A stretch of DNA of 64,000 nt from Mucilaginibacter gracilis (GTDB taxonomy: Bacteria; Bacteroidota; Bacteroidia; Sphingobacteriales; Sphingobacteriaceae): positions 620,001 to 684,000 of the forward strand of contig NZ_RBKU01000001.1 in assembly GCF_003633615.1 (NCBI RefSeq), in the 5' to 3' direction. Both the position numbers and the translations under genes were made by a program. Positions 43,378 through 53,396 of the stretch are shown one piece after another; within the stretch, counting starts at the first letter, position 1, and the number at the start of each line of letters is the position of its first letter. The notes beneath the pieces are model-generated. The model was not told the DNA's origin. It did no database searches and saw only the letters and a list, made by a program, of their open reading frames with translations.

Positions 43378-45327
43378 AGAAAATGTAAATGTCGCTCCAT
43401 GGCCCGGGGTGCTTTCTACCCAGATCCTCCCGCCGTGCCGGTCAATAATGTCCTTGGATATATAAAGTCCCAGGCCGAGCCCCGAGGTCTTTCGCTCCTG
43501 CTCTTTAACACGGTAAAACTGGCTAAAAATGTGCTGCTGGTTTTCAGGCAAAATACCGGGACCCTGGTCTTTCACAGAGATGCGAACCTCATTCCCGGTC
43601 CTGATAGCAATCATGCTTACCTCCCTGGCGTCCGGCGCATACTTCACGGCATTACCCAGTAAATTGGTGAGCACCTGTTCCAGCCGCATCTTATCGCCCG
43701 AGACCAAAAGCTCTCCATCTGCCGCCATTTTCAAATTATAGTGGGGATGGGTCTGCTCAAACGTATCGGTTATTTCGTCCAAAAGATCCGAAAGATCAAA
43801 AGGTTCAAAATTCAACTGTAGTTTACCGGCCTGGATTTTAGATATATCAAACAGGTCATTGACTAACTCGTTGAGTTTGGCCAATTGCTTCAGTGCCTTT
43901 TCTGCAAAACTTTTGGCAATACCATCCGGAACCGTTCTTTCTAATATCTGCAAAAAACCGCTCATCGAAGTCAGTGGCGTCTTAAGCTCATGGGAGGCCA
44001 AGGCGATAAATTCATCTTTTTTATTGCTCAGATCCTTTACTTCCTCAAAGAGCCTGGAATTATCTATGGCAACGGCAGCCTGTGAGGCTACGGTAACAAC
44101 CAGGTCTTCATGCTCTTCTTTAAAAATGCCAGCTTGTTTGTGGCCAAAAAAAAGCCCGCCGATGACTACGCCCGAATGAGTAATAACGGAAACCGCCAGG
44201 TAGCTCACAACCGGCAAATGGCCTTTGGGCATACCAAAATAGGGTGAATTTTTTCCATAACGCGGATCTTTTGTAATGTCATCAACCCGGACAACGTCCT
44301 CACCGCTAAAGGTCGGATGGAAAACAGCCGTGTTACGGGGCATGGGAAAGTTTTCAAAAGCAGCCCGTGGCGCCCCGGAAATGGTATAAAGCCAATAGGA
44401 TTCACCGCCCTGGTCTACCCGGTTATAGAAGAAGGCACCGAAATCCGCGCCGGTAAGCCTGGTAGTAGCATCGGTCACTCTTTGTAAAATGTGTTGCAGA
44501 TCAAGATCCTCGTTAATGCTTTTACTGATTGAATTAAGGATTTCCATACGCTCCATGCTTTTAGCGACGGACCGCTCTGCTTCTTTTTGCGCTGTAATGT
44601 TCCGGGCTATTTTTGAAGCCCCGATGATTTCGCCGGCTTTGTTGAGGATGGGAGACACCGTCAGTGATATGTGCAACTGTTGTCCCGCTTTGGTTCTGCG
44701 GATAGTCTGGAAATGATCTACCTTTTTTCCGGCACGAATGTTTCCGATAATTATATCTTCTTCATTCAGACGCTCCGGCGGTATTAGTAATGAAATATGT
44801 TGACCAATTGCTTCCTGCTCCGTATAGCCAAACATTTTTTCTGCGCCGATATTCCAGCTGGTGATGATGCCTTGCAGGCTTTTACCGACAATGGCATCGT
44901 CCGAGCTGGCGACAATGGCGGCCAGCCTGGCCTGCTTTTCTTCGGCAGCATTTTCTTCGATGATACTGCGGGCAATCTGTGACGATCCTGTAACTTGTCC
45001 CTCCTGGTCCCGGATAGGCGAAATGGTTATAGACACGGGGATTTCAACGCCTTCCCTGGTTCTGCGAATCGTTTTAAAATGTCCGATCCGTCTCCCCTCC
45101 ATAATATCACGCATGATGTCCATTTTTTCCTGCTGCCTGTCCTGCGGGATCAGCAGGTAAACCGATTCATCGATTATTTCCTCATGACTATAGCCGAATA
45201 GCTGTTCAGCTGCCGGATTCCAATGGGTGATCCGCATATCAAGGTCATGGCAAAATATCGCGTCGTCAATGCCTTCAAATATGGATTGCAGGGTTGATAG
45301 CTCTTGTGAATGCTGAAGTCTGGTCAT
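43357..45327 (-). CDS. PAS-PAS-GAF sensor histidine kinase
   Basis: The 656-residue soluble kinase has PAS at ~15-125 and ~135-250 (each with ITHWNPAAEQLFGYS or ITSWNIGAEKMFGYT), a GAF domain at ~270-420, the HisKA phosphoacceptor in ASHELKTPLTSMSGFL, and HATPase motifs (LTNLLGNAVKYAPD, VKDQGPGI, TSGLGLGLYI). No transmembrane helix is evident, so it senses an internal signal. No response regulator is adjacent. It is the one clearly intact large gene in an otherwise decayed stretch. Confidence 0.93.
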   Translation of the reverse strand: MTRLQHSQELSTLQSIFEGIDDAIFCHDLDMRITHWNPAAEQLFGYSHEEIIDESVYLLIPQDRQQEKMDIMRDIMEGRRIGHFKTIRRTREGVEIPVSITISPIRDQEGQVTGSSQIARSIIEENAAEEKQARLAAIVASSDDAIVGKSLQGIITSWNIGAEKMFGYTEQEAIGQHISLLIPPERLNEEDIIIGNIRAGKKVDHFQTIRRTKAGQQLHISLTVSPILNKAGEIIGASKIARNITAQKEAERSVAKSMERMEILNSISKSINEDLDLQHILQRVTDATTRLTGADFGAFFYNRVDQGGESYWLYTISGAPRAAFENFPMPRNTAVFHPTFSGEDVVRVDDITKDPRYGKNSPYFGMPKGHLPVVSYLAVSVITHSGVVIGGLFFGHKQAGIFKEEHEDLVVTVASQAAVAIDNSRLFEEVKDLSNKKDEFIALASHELKTPLTSMSGFLQILERTVPDGIAKSFAEKALKQLAKLNELVNDLFDISKIQAGKLQLNFEPFDLSDLLDEITDTFEQTHPHYNLKMAADGELLVSGDKMRLEQVLTNLLGNAVKYAPDAREVSMIAIRTGNEVRISVKDQGPGILPENQQHIFSQFYRVKEQERKTSGLGLGLYISKDIIDRHGGRIWVESTPGHGATFTFSLPAFTN

Positions 45328-45552
45328 TAGTATTCGGTGCGGCCAGAAAACGGCATTATCTGTTCAGTGGCTCTTTTTGTTTGATTTAATCTAATAATAA
45401 CCTTAAAAACACAGAAAGGTTTTAAGCCCTTGAAGAAGGCCAGGCCGATGAAAATCTGGCAGCGCAGCTGTAAATTTTTCAGATGCCCGCTGAAAAAAAT
45501 TCAGTTTTAATTCCATTTCTGGCTTTGGCATCTCACTTGTAGTATTGCTGCC

Positions 45553-45564
45553 GAACGATCGTTC
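45553..45564. promoter_or_regulatory. 12-bp palindrome upstream of hsp20
   Basis: GAACGATCGTTC is perfectly symmetric, 57 bp before the Hsp20 start. It could be an operator, but 12-bp palindromes also occur by chance. Confidence 0.25.
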
Positions 45565-45621
45565 TTTAAGTTTAATAGACTAAATGGTTTGATCCTTTAA
45601 AAACAATTAAAAGAAAAGATT

Positions 45622-45963
45622 ATGACATTGGTTAAATTTAATCCCGACAAAAGAAACAGTTCACTATTACCAGGTTTTAGTGATGTTTTCGATTCTATTT
45701 TTAATGACACTTTTTTCAATGATTGTATGGTAACCCGCGTACCTGCCGTCAATATCAGCGAAACGGAAAACAACTATCATCTGGAACTGGCTGCGCCGGG
45801 TCTGAAGAAAGAAGATTTCAAACTGAACCTGGAACGCAACGTGCTGAACATTGCTGTTGAGCAAACCGCCAGTCAGGAAGACAACCAGAAAAATTACAGC
45901 AAGCGCGAATACAGCTATAACTCTTTCATGCGTTCCTTTTACGCTGCCGGAAAGCGCGGATGA
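45622..45963 (+). pseudogene. Hsp20/alpha-crystallin small heat-shock protein, 3' truncated
   Basis: It starts MTLVKFNPDKRNSSLLPGFS and enters the alpha-crystallin domain (VPAVNISETENNYHLELAAPGL). It reaches EYSYNSFMRSF and then changes to YAAGKRG and a stop. The expected remaining ~35 residues, including the I-x-V/I tail motif, are gone, so oligomer assembly would fail. Total 113 residues versus about 145 in the family. Confidence 0.8.
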
Positions 45964-46263
45964 CAGCCATTGATGCTCATTTATCCAACTTTCGAAGTAT
46001 ACGAGATCAGCTCGGCCCATTGTCGTGTAGGACAACCATTCATGTTCGAGATGATTGAATAGTGTGTTAATGCTTGCAATAAAAGAGCGTGGCGAAGATC
46101 CTTCTGATTTGATTTTAGACATGGTTGAAGATTTTTATGTTCAGCACGAATAAATGGATGCCTCCCGCTAGTATTAATATCTCTAATAAACTTGGGCGTA
46201 TAAAAGCGATTGAATTACGAAGTTTAATCATATTATATCAGTCGATAGTATACCGCGTTTGTC
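45964..46263. other. unassigned debris after truncated hsp20
   Basis: A minus-strand frame here starts MSKIKSEGSSPRSFIASIN and reads back through hsp20 on the wrong strand. I do not recognise it and see no reliable gene. Confidence 0.3.
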
Positions 46264-46939
46264 CTAATTAGCGGGGGCCCTGTTACTGGTCATTTCTACA
46301 GAGGAATTCGCGTCCATTTTAGTGATTCTTTCCAAATCTTTTTTTGTTGCGAAAAGGGCAACACTTTCATAAGAAAGCTTATCAGCACCAATAAATGACC
46401 GGATCATTAAAGCAGTCTTTACACTTATTGCTGTAAATGATAAGATATCATCTTTTGAATTGAGTTCGCCTCGGTCGAATTGATCGATCAAATCACTCAT
46501 GCTTCTCAAGCAATCTCTGATTGTTCCCCATAATTCGCTTGAAATGATCGCCGCCGCCTCTTCTGAAAGTGAGCTATACTCTATAAGAATTGTCCTGGCG
46601 TCTTCACGGGCCTTTTCCATATGATCAATCTCACTGGGAATGGGCAAACTCGCATATATTTTAAAACGCCCCTGGTTTTGCATGATTTTAATCAATAGGT
46701 CAACCGATCGCGCTGGTATTATCCAGGTCCGCCTCGAAAAGGTACTGTTCGTCGATCCGGACATTGATAGGCCGAAGCGTACCAAGGGTCTGCTCGGCGT
46801 CCTTATACACTGGCGAGACATCCGCGCGGCCCAAGTGCTCGTCCATATTTTTTTCGAAATCCGTGGTTTCTCCAGACTGGACATAATTCGAACCATTTGG
46901 TGGAACAATTGATGCTTTTGAGCTCGTTGCAACCAGCAT
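46264..46939 (-). pseudogene. hypothetical protein with a frameshift; carries repeat copy 2 in its 5' end
   Basis: The N-terminal frame starts MLVATSSKASIVPPNG at 46939 and runs to LFEADLDNTSAI. The continuation (LIKIMQNQGRFKIYASLPIP and beyond, to APAN) is in another frame, with the shift near 46700. Together they make about 225 residues, mainly helical. Family not recognised. The 50-bp direct repeat covers codons about 7-23. Confidence 0.6.
46872..46921. repeat. 50-bp direct repeat, copy 2 (within a gene 5' end)
   Basis: Matches 38598-38647 with three mismatches. On the minus strand it encodes KASIVPPNGSNYVQSG of the hypothetical gene. Being coding here, it looks like the original attachment target. 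Confidence 0.85.
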
Positions 46940-47212
46940 AACGTGGGATCTATTGCTATAGGACCTACTTGAGGGTAAAGTTTATAAAAGCCCCTCTCTT
47001 CTTTCCTGTAAATTACTATTTTTCATTGGATTAAGGCCAAAATGATATCTTAAGAAAAGAGTTCAATGTGCTTTACGTCAAAACACAATAATTGGCGGGA
47101 CATCAAACTTATTAATGTGCGTTTATTTGCCATTGACCGATCCTTATAGTGTTGCAGCCATGAAATATTACAATTAGTATTGAGAAAACCAGTAACGATT
47201 TAGTACCTCCAC

Positions 47213-47921
47213 CTAACTAATAGTATTATAAAAAGCTTCCCGGTAAACTTCCCCTAATGCGATGCGGATGCCGCCGATCTGGATCTTGTTACGTTCGATG
47301 CTGACGATCTCAGGGCCACTATAAAAGATTTGTGAACGCGCATGAACTGAGGTTGTGGTAAGATCTCTTCCAGCTTTTTCATCGTTTGCAGGCTAATGAT
47401 TTTTTCATTGGCCGTATGGATCGTTATATAATTCTGCATGCCTTCCACATATAGAATATCGGCTGTATTCACCCTAAACAATTTGTGCTCTGTTTTGACA
47501 AATATGTAGTCGCTCTGTTTCCGGTGGATGGCTGGTTGGCTAATGAAGGGATGGGGTCGCCTAAACCTTTCAGCACCACCGTCGCTTTTTCAACTGCCTG
47601 ATAAAAACGCTCGAAGGATACAGGTTTTAACAAATAGTCAGTCGCATTAAGTTCATAACACTCTAAGGCATGTTCCGCGTAGGCAGTCGTAAAAACCACC
47701 TGACATTTTCCGGCGATCAGTTTGATGAGTTGAAGACCATTCAGCTCAGGCATCTGAATATCTAAAAACACCAGGTCGATGCCACCTTCGGTAATTTTAG
47801 CCAAAGCCTTCAAGGGATCTGTAGTGCTTAATACCACATTAATCGCAGGCATCCGGGCCGCATAGTTGAGCAGTACGTCCAGGGCTAATGGTTTATCATC
47901 TGCGAACGGGCAATTGATCAT
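47213..47921 (-). pseudogene. LytTR-family response regulator with two frameshifts
   Basis: The receiver domain is readable (VFLDIQMPELNGLQL, FTTAYAEHALECYELNATDY, LLKPVSFERF). The LytTR DNA-binding domain continues in another frame (FRVNTADILYVEGMQNYITI, FMRVHKSFIVAL), and its end (IVSIERNKIQIGGIRI to NTIS) needs a second shift near 47330. The first shift lies around 47520-47545. It overlaps the start of the kinase remnant by four bases, as in a normal LytS/LytR pair. Confidence 0.85.
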
Positions 47922-48936
47922 ATTAATTTTATTTTGAGATCTATGGAATAGCTATCAGCTTGTTTGCTAATGCGAAGTTCGTGACGGTTTGGATAGATAA
48001 GGGATAGTCCTATACCTACCCTTTTATCTTTTTTCAACGGTTTGACCTGATTGGTAACCTTAAACTCCAGCTCGTTGTTTTCTAGGCTAATTAAGATCAG
48101 GATCGGATTATCCGGATCATTGAAGGCTCCATGTTTGAATGCGTTCTCTACAAAATTGATCAGGATCAGCGGCGCGATCACATAGCCGCTGAAACTGCCT
48201 TCCGTACGAAAGTCAAAGTAACAGTTGTGTTTCTGCCAGACGCGCTGGAGTTCGATCACATTTTCAAGATAGGCGATCTCATCATCCAGCGGAACGAACT
48301 GCTCTTCGCTTTCTCGGAGCATATATCTGAGCAAGCCCGATAGCTTCAGTAAGGCAGCCGGCGCTTCTTTGGCCTGCTGCTGCGTAAGCGCGTATATGTC
48401 ATTGATGGTATTGAACAAAAAATGCGGGTTCACCTGGGAGCGCAGAAATGCCAGCTCCGTTCTCAAATGCTCCTTTTCCGCGATCTCTTTTTCCACACGC
48501 AAGGAGCGCCGGTCCGTTAGATAGCTGAGCAGTAAAGCTAGAAAGATATTGATAAAATTCGCACCCAGGGTTACCATTACCGCGAAGCGAAAATCCAGAT
48601 CGAGCTGATAGGTTTTCTAGCCAATAAGCGGGTATACACGTTGTTCCATCAGGTAATATACCGGTGTAAACAGGATCACACAGCTGACGATAGAGGCCAG
48701 GTATTTGACAGGTTACCTGACTTCAAAAAACGGGGGATCAGGAACAGGTAATTTACATAAAAGAAGGCGGCGGCGCAGCTCACCTGTAAGATCTTCACTG
48801 GCAGGAGTATCCGAAAGGCAAGGCCCCAGTCAACCTGGGTCCCCAATACGCCCGTACCCAACGAAACCAGCAGGGTCTGGACCAGTATGAGCAACCAGTA
48901 CCCCGCATGTAAAAGGACAATCTGCCGTTTATTCAT
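47918..48936 (-). pseudogene. LytS-type (His_kinase family) sensor kinase, disrupted
   Basis: The N-terminal membrane part (MNKRQIVLLHAGYWLLILVQ on) and the catalytic part (RSQVNPHFLFNTINDIYAL, ILINFVENAFKHGAF) are in different frames. An in-frame TAG lies near 48618. The G2 region is shortened (GIGLSLIYPNRHELRI lacks the usual VRKRLEL segment). Cognate to the LytTR regulator downstream; both members of the pair are inactivated. Confidence 0.85.
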
Positions 48937-49131
48937 GGTTTAAATTAAAACAATTTAATTTTTCAGAAAGAATGATTTGGACAACGTACCTGATCTTCCT
49001 GACAAACCAGCTGATAATAAGGATAAGATCTTGTCCGCACTGGAAAGGTTGCTGTCAACGTAATTTGAGGTTTGGTCAATCGCATTGGTTGCGGAATGGC
49101 CTCAACTGCATTTTTGCGGCATAGATTAATT

Positions 49132-49698
49132 ATGAAAAAGATAACCACCTATTTGAAATTAATATTAGCCTGCGCTTTGCTGCACCTGACCGTCCCGACA
49201 GCTGCCCGACCGCTATCCTCAGATCAACCTACTGTCGGGGAGGAAAACATTGTTCGCTTTATTAAGATTTGGGGCCTGGTCAAATATCGGTTCAACAGCG
49301 AGTGCCGAGGGGAGATTCAATGCCGACAGCGTGTTTTTGCACTATATCCGCTGGTCAAAGACGCTAGTGAACCACAGTTTAATAGCTCGATGCTGGCGTT
49401 TACGGAGCAGTATGCCTCCGGGATCGTAAATTCAGGCAGCCATACGGCACGTATTACTAGCGGACAGCGGTTAACACTTAATAAAGATCATGCCTGGATC
49501 AATGACCCAGCCTTAGGTTTACTGCTCCAGAAAAAGCTGAAGCAACTGGTGAACACTTATAATCTCGGCAGTAAGCATCATTATATGAACAACGTTTTTT
49601 ACGAAGGCGATTTACCCAATGAACCGGCCTATGCCGATTACAGGTTCAGGGAGGAGGCGATGAATTTTTTAAGTCTGGCCAGTGAGTCCTGCAGTTGA
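49132..49698 (+). pseudogene. N-terminal fragment of an S41-family peptidase
   Basis: About 188 residues: signal peptide (MKKITTYLKLILACALLHLT) and the tricorn/S41 N-terminal region (RFIKIWGLVKYRFNSE). It ends where the PDZ and catalytic parts should begin, at a junction with a reverse-oriented SDR fragment near 49680. Not catalytically competent. Confidence 0.7.
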
Positions 49699-49866
49699 AG
49701 AAATAGTGACGATATGTCCGGATTTCTGTTTACGCATGACGGGTAAAACCGCTTTAGTAACCTTCATCGGGCCAAACAAACTTGTTGTTAAATGGCCTTC
49801 AATCTCTTCCATGGAAAGCTTTTCGAAATAACCTGCATTAAAGTTTGCGGCATTATTAACACATAG
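49680..49866 (-). pseudogene. internal fragment of a short-chain dehydrogenase
   Basis: About 60 codons on the minus strand read VNNAANFNAGYF (SDR NNAG-like motif), GPMKVTKAVLPVMRKQKSG and HIVTISSTAG (catalytic Ser region). There is no Rossmann start, YxxxK motif or stop codon of its own. A scrap between two other truncated genes. Confidence 0.75.
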
Positions 49867-49882
49867 GGAAAGTAACTATACT

Positions 49883-50268
49883 ATGAATGATATTAATTTC
49901 AATAGTCACCATGAGATCACCGCCAGTTGCGGCGATTGTAACGCAATAACAGTCCGGGACGCTTTAGATGTTTTAAGTGGAAAATGGAAACTTCAGATCA
50001 TGTTGGCTCTTTCCAAAGGTGCCTCGAGATTTAAACAGGTAGCTAAAGAAGTTCCTGGCATAACGACAAGATGTTGTCGGAAGAACTGAAAGATCTTGAA
50101 TTAAACCAACTTGTCAAGCGTGAAGTTCATGCAACCTTTCCACCTACAGTCGAATACACCCTAACAAACCATGGCAAGACTTTGGACAGGGTAATTGCAG
50201 AACTCTCTGTTTGGGGAATTGCCCATCGGAACCAAATTTTCGGCAAACAATCAGGAAAACAAGAATAG
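49883..50268 (+). pseudogene. HxlR-family regulator with a one-base frameshift
   Basis: The first part starts MNDINFNSHHEITASCGDCN and has LSGKWKLQIMLALSKGASRF. The second part (KMLSEELKDLELNQLVKREV, YTLTNHGKTLDRVIAELSVW) is in the next frame. A one-base deletion in the codons for GITDKM near 50064 explains it. The intact protein would be about 127 residues and paralogous to the HxlR at 6586. Confidence 0.88.
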
Positions 50269-50640
50269 TTATAAGTTTGGGAGGCCAATTTGAACTAGTT
50301 CATGCTGTGTCATCGCCGTATATAGGCGGACATGATTAATTGTCTGCCAGTGCCTAGGGCATGGTTCGAGAGTAATTAAAACCGAAATGTTTAAACATTC
50401 TATTAAAAGGCGATTAACTAAAAGCCACGTTCGTTTCACTGGAGGTCATTACTCACCTTATTCATTCGCTCAAAAATAATTTTGTATAGTGAGGCGATGA
50501 AGCTTCCACTTTGGCCCTTCATATAAAATACTTAATTCCTGGAACCCACACTTAACGCGGGTTAGAAGCGAGCTCGGACCGATCTGATAAATTCAAAGAA
50601 CGGGTTTATGACCGGGCTTTTAAGGGATGCGACCGTTAAT
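50269..50640. other. non-coding gap
   Basis: I see no gene, repeat or convincing terminator in these 370 bases, which separate the decayed region from the polysaccharide-utilisation locus. Confidence 0.5.
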
Positions 50641-53376
50641 TTACTTAATAAAGATTTGCAAATCAGAACTGCTAAGACTTGAAATTGGTGCAAAATCCTT
50701 ACCACCAGCATATCTCAGGAGACTATGCCTAAGTTGTCTTGCAACAGGGCGCTCAGTTAAATTATGATGTATATCCATAGAGCAAATAATAAGCTTACCA
50801 ATGCCTACTTTAAATTCCAATATATCTGCCATATTCCTGTTCTTAAAAAAGTTATCTATTACTCGGACTATCGGGAGTGGCTGAACAGGAAGCATATCAG
50901 TAATCATCGTTTTTGAATTGGTTACCAAATCCCACCATTGCCAGTCACTGTAATTAGCTGTAGGGAAATCAGCAAGGGCAGGATGGGCCGGGTTTACCAG
51001 CAGTCCCATACTTCCCGGCTGATCCGGAAAATGGACAGGGCTCCAGAAAACAGGTGCAAACCGACCACTGACCCCTTTTATTGCCGCTGTATCAGGATTC
51101 AAGACAACATTTGCTCCTTTTTTCAACCAACTCAATGCGCTATCTGCCGACGTTGTGAAAATTACATTTTTGGGCGCTTCTGCTATTGTTGACGGATATA
51201 CCCAAATGCTCCAATGATTACTGATAGTACTAGAATTAACAACCCTTAAGGTTACCTCCAACTGCATGGCCTTGGTAATTGATTCAAGATTGACACTGAA
51301 TTTACCGATCTGTTGTCCGTTACCAACTGGAATGGCCTTTTTATCCAACTTTCCGCTAAACAGCACTTTTTTTTCTTTATCGTTTATAGACCAGATTAAT
51401 TGATCCGTTATTGTTTTATCAGAAAAATTCGCCATTTCTACCGAAGCCGAAAACACCTCGTTATTGGTATAGGTGGCCTTGCCGAATCTGAGCAAGGGCA
51501 CTACAGGCCCGCAAAACCGGCGGAACTCTTCAGGTGTGATTATGCCTTTACTATCCCAGAAAGCATTTAGCAAACCTACAAGCGCAGTTCCTTGTCCGGG
51601 AAAATCATGAAGGTCGAGTAGTTGAAAACCACCCACACCTGAGGTTTTGAGGGCGCGCTCAATTTCTTCTTTATAAAGGTTTGCTGCCAAGTTACCACTG
51701 GCTTTTAAATAGGGGCCGGCCAGATTAAGCATTCCTTTATTTCGAAGATCATTGCGGATGGCGTTAAAATTCATAGGCTCCAGAACTCCTTTATATTTAG
51801 AAATTTCACTCAAGTCGGGATAAACAGAATATTGACCAACTTCGTGAATTACGAGCGGCACCGGGATATTTTTTATCGCATTGCTGTAGTCAGTTTTAAA
51901 GTCGGGAACGTTCGTATTGAAAATTCCCTGCCCCCGCACCCAGCCCTCATCCGTATATTGGGTAATAAAATAGTCGTCTGTCGGCTCGGGGTACTTACCG
52001 TGTCCCTTTTGAAAGCTAAAAGTAGTGGTAGTATAAAGCCGTCTGCTATCCTGCGCTTTCAATTGCCTTACCAAATCCTGAAGCCAGTTAAAATCGCCTT
52101 CAAGTTCATTACCCATACTCCAAAAACAAAATGAAGGGTGATTCCCGTAATTTTGTATGATCCGGACTGCCTCTTCCTTCAGGTATGATAACGTTCCGGG
52201 GTCTTTGCCTACCGTGAGGCTCCATAAAGGCAGTTCAACATGCAGGTAAAATCCAAGAGAATCGGCTACTTTAAAGGCTGCTTCGGGAGGGCACCAGGAG
52301 TGAAACCGAATATGGTTTAGTCCATATTGCTTCGCGGTGTTAAAAACCTTATACCATCCGGCTGCATTCATCGGCGGATGGCCTTCCAGCGGAAATATGT
52401 TGCATTCAAGCGTTCCCCGCAGAAACATCTGCCTCCCGTTGATGCGGAATTGGCCTTTCTCTGAAGACAGATCGCGGAAGCCAAATTGCTCTGTTCTGCT
52501 GTCGATCACCTCGCCTGACTTATTGGTTACATCGATTTTAAGCTGATAAAGCCGGGGATTAAATTCATCCCATCCCCGGGCATCCTTTACCTTGATGATG
52601 AATTTCGTATGCCATAAACTATCGCCTGTAATCACGATGTTCCTTGTATCTTCAACAACTTGTAGTCCTTTTAATATTCTTGCCCTGACATAGTACTTTT
52701 TGTCTGCCCGTCCGGGGACAAAATTGATATTTGCTTCTACCGAGCTGTTTTTTAAACTGGGAAATACCTGTACCTTCTCTATCGATAAAGGAAGCCGGTC
52801 GACAATCTCCATGTTTCCGATTACGCCATTCCAGATAATTTGTGTGCCGTCTGTATAGGCATGGGCAAAATCATTTACGCTGATATCATGCTGCTTCCGG
52901 TTATCCACACGTAAGGTAATCTGGTGCACTCCTGCTTTCAGTGTTCCTAAATCGAAAAATTGCGGAGCAATCAGGCTTTCCTGTGTACCAACCGCGCGGC
53001 CGTCTATCCAGCAATCGGTATTCCAGATCACACGCTCAAGCATCATGCGGGCTGCCTGCATGTTATGCGGGATTGCAATGGTACGCTGGTACCACACCGC
53101 GCCGGTATATTCATGCTTCCTTGACAAATGCATCATCACCTGCTTGTTAAGTTTCAGCGTATCTGTCTGAACCGGCTTCCCGATGCCCGCGTCATCAAGT
53201 GTTCCCGGTAAAGTGATTCTTCCCTGCAACTTCTGGCTGTACCATTTTTCAGGTATCCCTTTATCAAGAGGATCCAGTTTAAAAGCCCATGTTCCGGACA
53301 CGGGTACCCGCGTGTGCTGTGCAAAAACTGCAATACTCAAAAATAGCGTCACAAATAAAACTAATGATCTTCTCAT
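50641..53376 (-). CDS. glycoside hydrolase family 2 (beta-galactosidase/glucuronidase-like)
   Basis: The 911-residue protein has a signal peptide (to VFAQ), a jelly-roll sugar-binding domain (GAVWYQRTIAIPHN, VIWNTDCWIDGRAVG), an immunoglobulin-like domain and a TIM barrel. The barrel carries LNHIRFHSWCPPEAAF, the acid/base Glu in FWSMGNELEG and a nucleophile candidate Glu in PLVIHEVGQ. A C-terminal beta domain follows. It probably trims side chains or oligosaccharides in the periplasm. It is the last gene of the susCD operon, 20 bp after GH30. Confidence 0.9.
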   Translation of the reverse strand: MRRSLVLFVTLFLSIAVFAQHTRVPVSGTWAFKLDPLDKGIPEKWYSQKLQGRITLPGTLDDAGIGKPVQTDTLKLNKQVMMHLSRKHEYTGAVWYQRTIAIPHNMQAARMMLERVIWNTDCWIDGRAVGTQESLIAPQFFDLGTLKAGVHQITLRVDNRKQHDISVNDFAHAYTDGTQIIWNGVIGNMEIVDRLPLSIEKVQVFPSLKNSSVEANINFVPGRADKKYYVRARILKGLQVVEDTRNIVITGDSLWHTKFIIKVKDARGWDEFNPRLYQLKIDVTNKSGEVIDSRTEQFGFRDLSSEKGQFRINGRQMFLRGTLECNIFPLEGHPPMNAAGWYKVFNTAKQYGLNHIRFHSWCPPEAAFKVADSLGFYLHVELPLWSLTVGKDPGTLSYLKEEAVRIIQNYGNHPSFCFWSMGNELEGDFNWLQDLVRQLKAQDSRRLYTTTTFSFQKGHGKYPEPTDDYFITQYTDEGWVRGQGIFNTNVPDFKTDYSNAIKNIPVPLVIHEVGQYSVYPDLSEISKYKGVLEPMNFNAIRNDLRNKGMLNLAGPYLKASGNLAANLYKEEIERALKTSGVGGFQLLDLHDFPGQGTALVGLLNAFWDSKGIITPEEFRRFCGPVVPLLRFGKATYTNNEVFSASVEMANFSDKTITDQLIWSINDKEKKVLFSGKLDKKAIPVGNGQQIGKFSVNLESITKAMQLEVTLRVVNSSTISNHWSIWVYPSTIAEAPKNVIFTTSADSALSWLKKGANVVLNPDTAAIKGVSGRFAPVFWSPVHFPDQPGSMGLLVNPAHPALADFPTANYSDWQWWDLVTNSKTMITDMLPVQPLPIVRVIDNFFKNRNMADILEFKVGIGKLIICSMDIHHNLTERPVARQLRHSLLRYAGGKDFAPISSLSSSDLQIFIK

Positions 53377-53396
53377 AGAAAATTGATCCCGGGTTA

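Noticed and set aside
45667..46122. 151-codon minus-strand frame over hsp20
   Set aside because: Most of it is antisense to the alpha-crystallin coding sequence; the remaining N-terminal part matches nothing I recognise.
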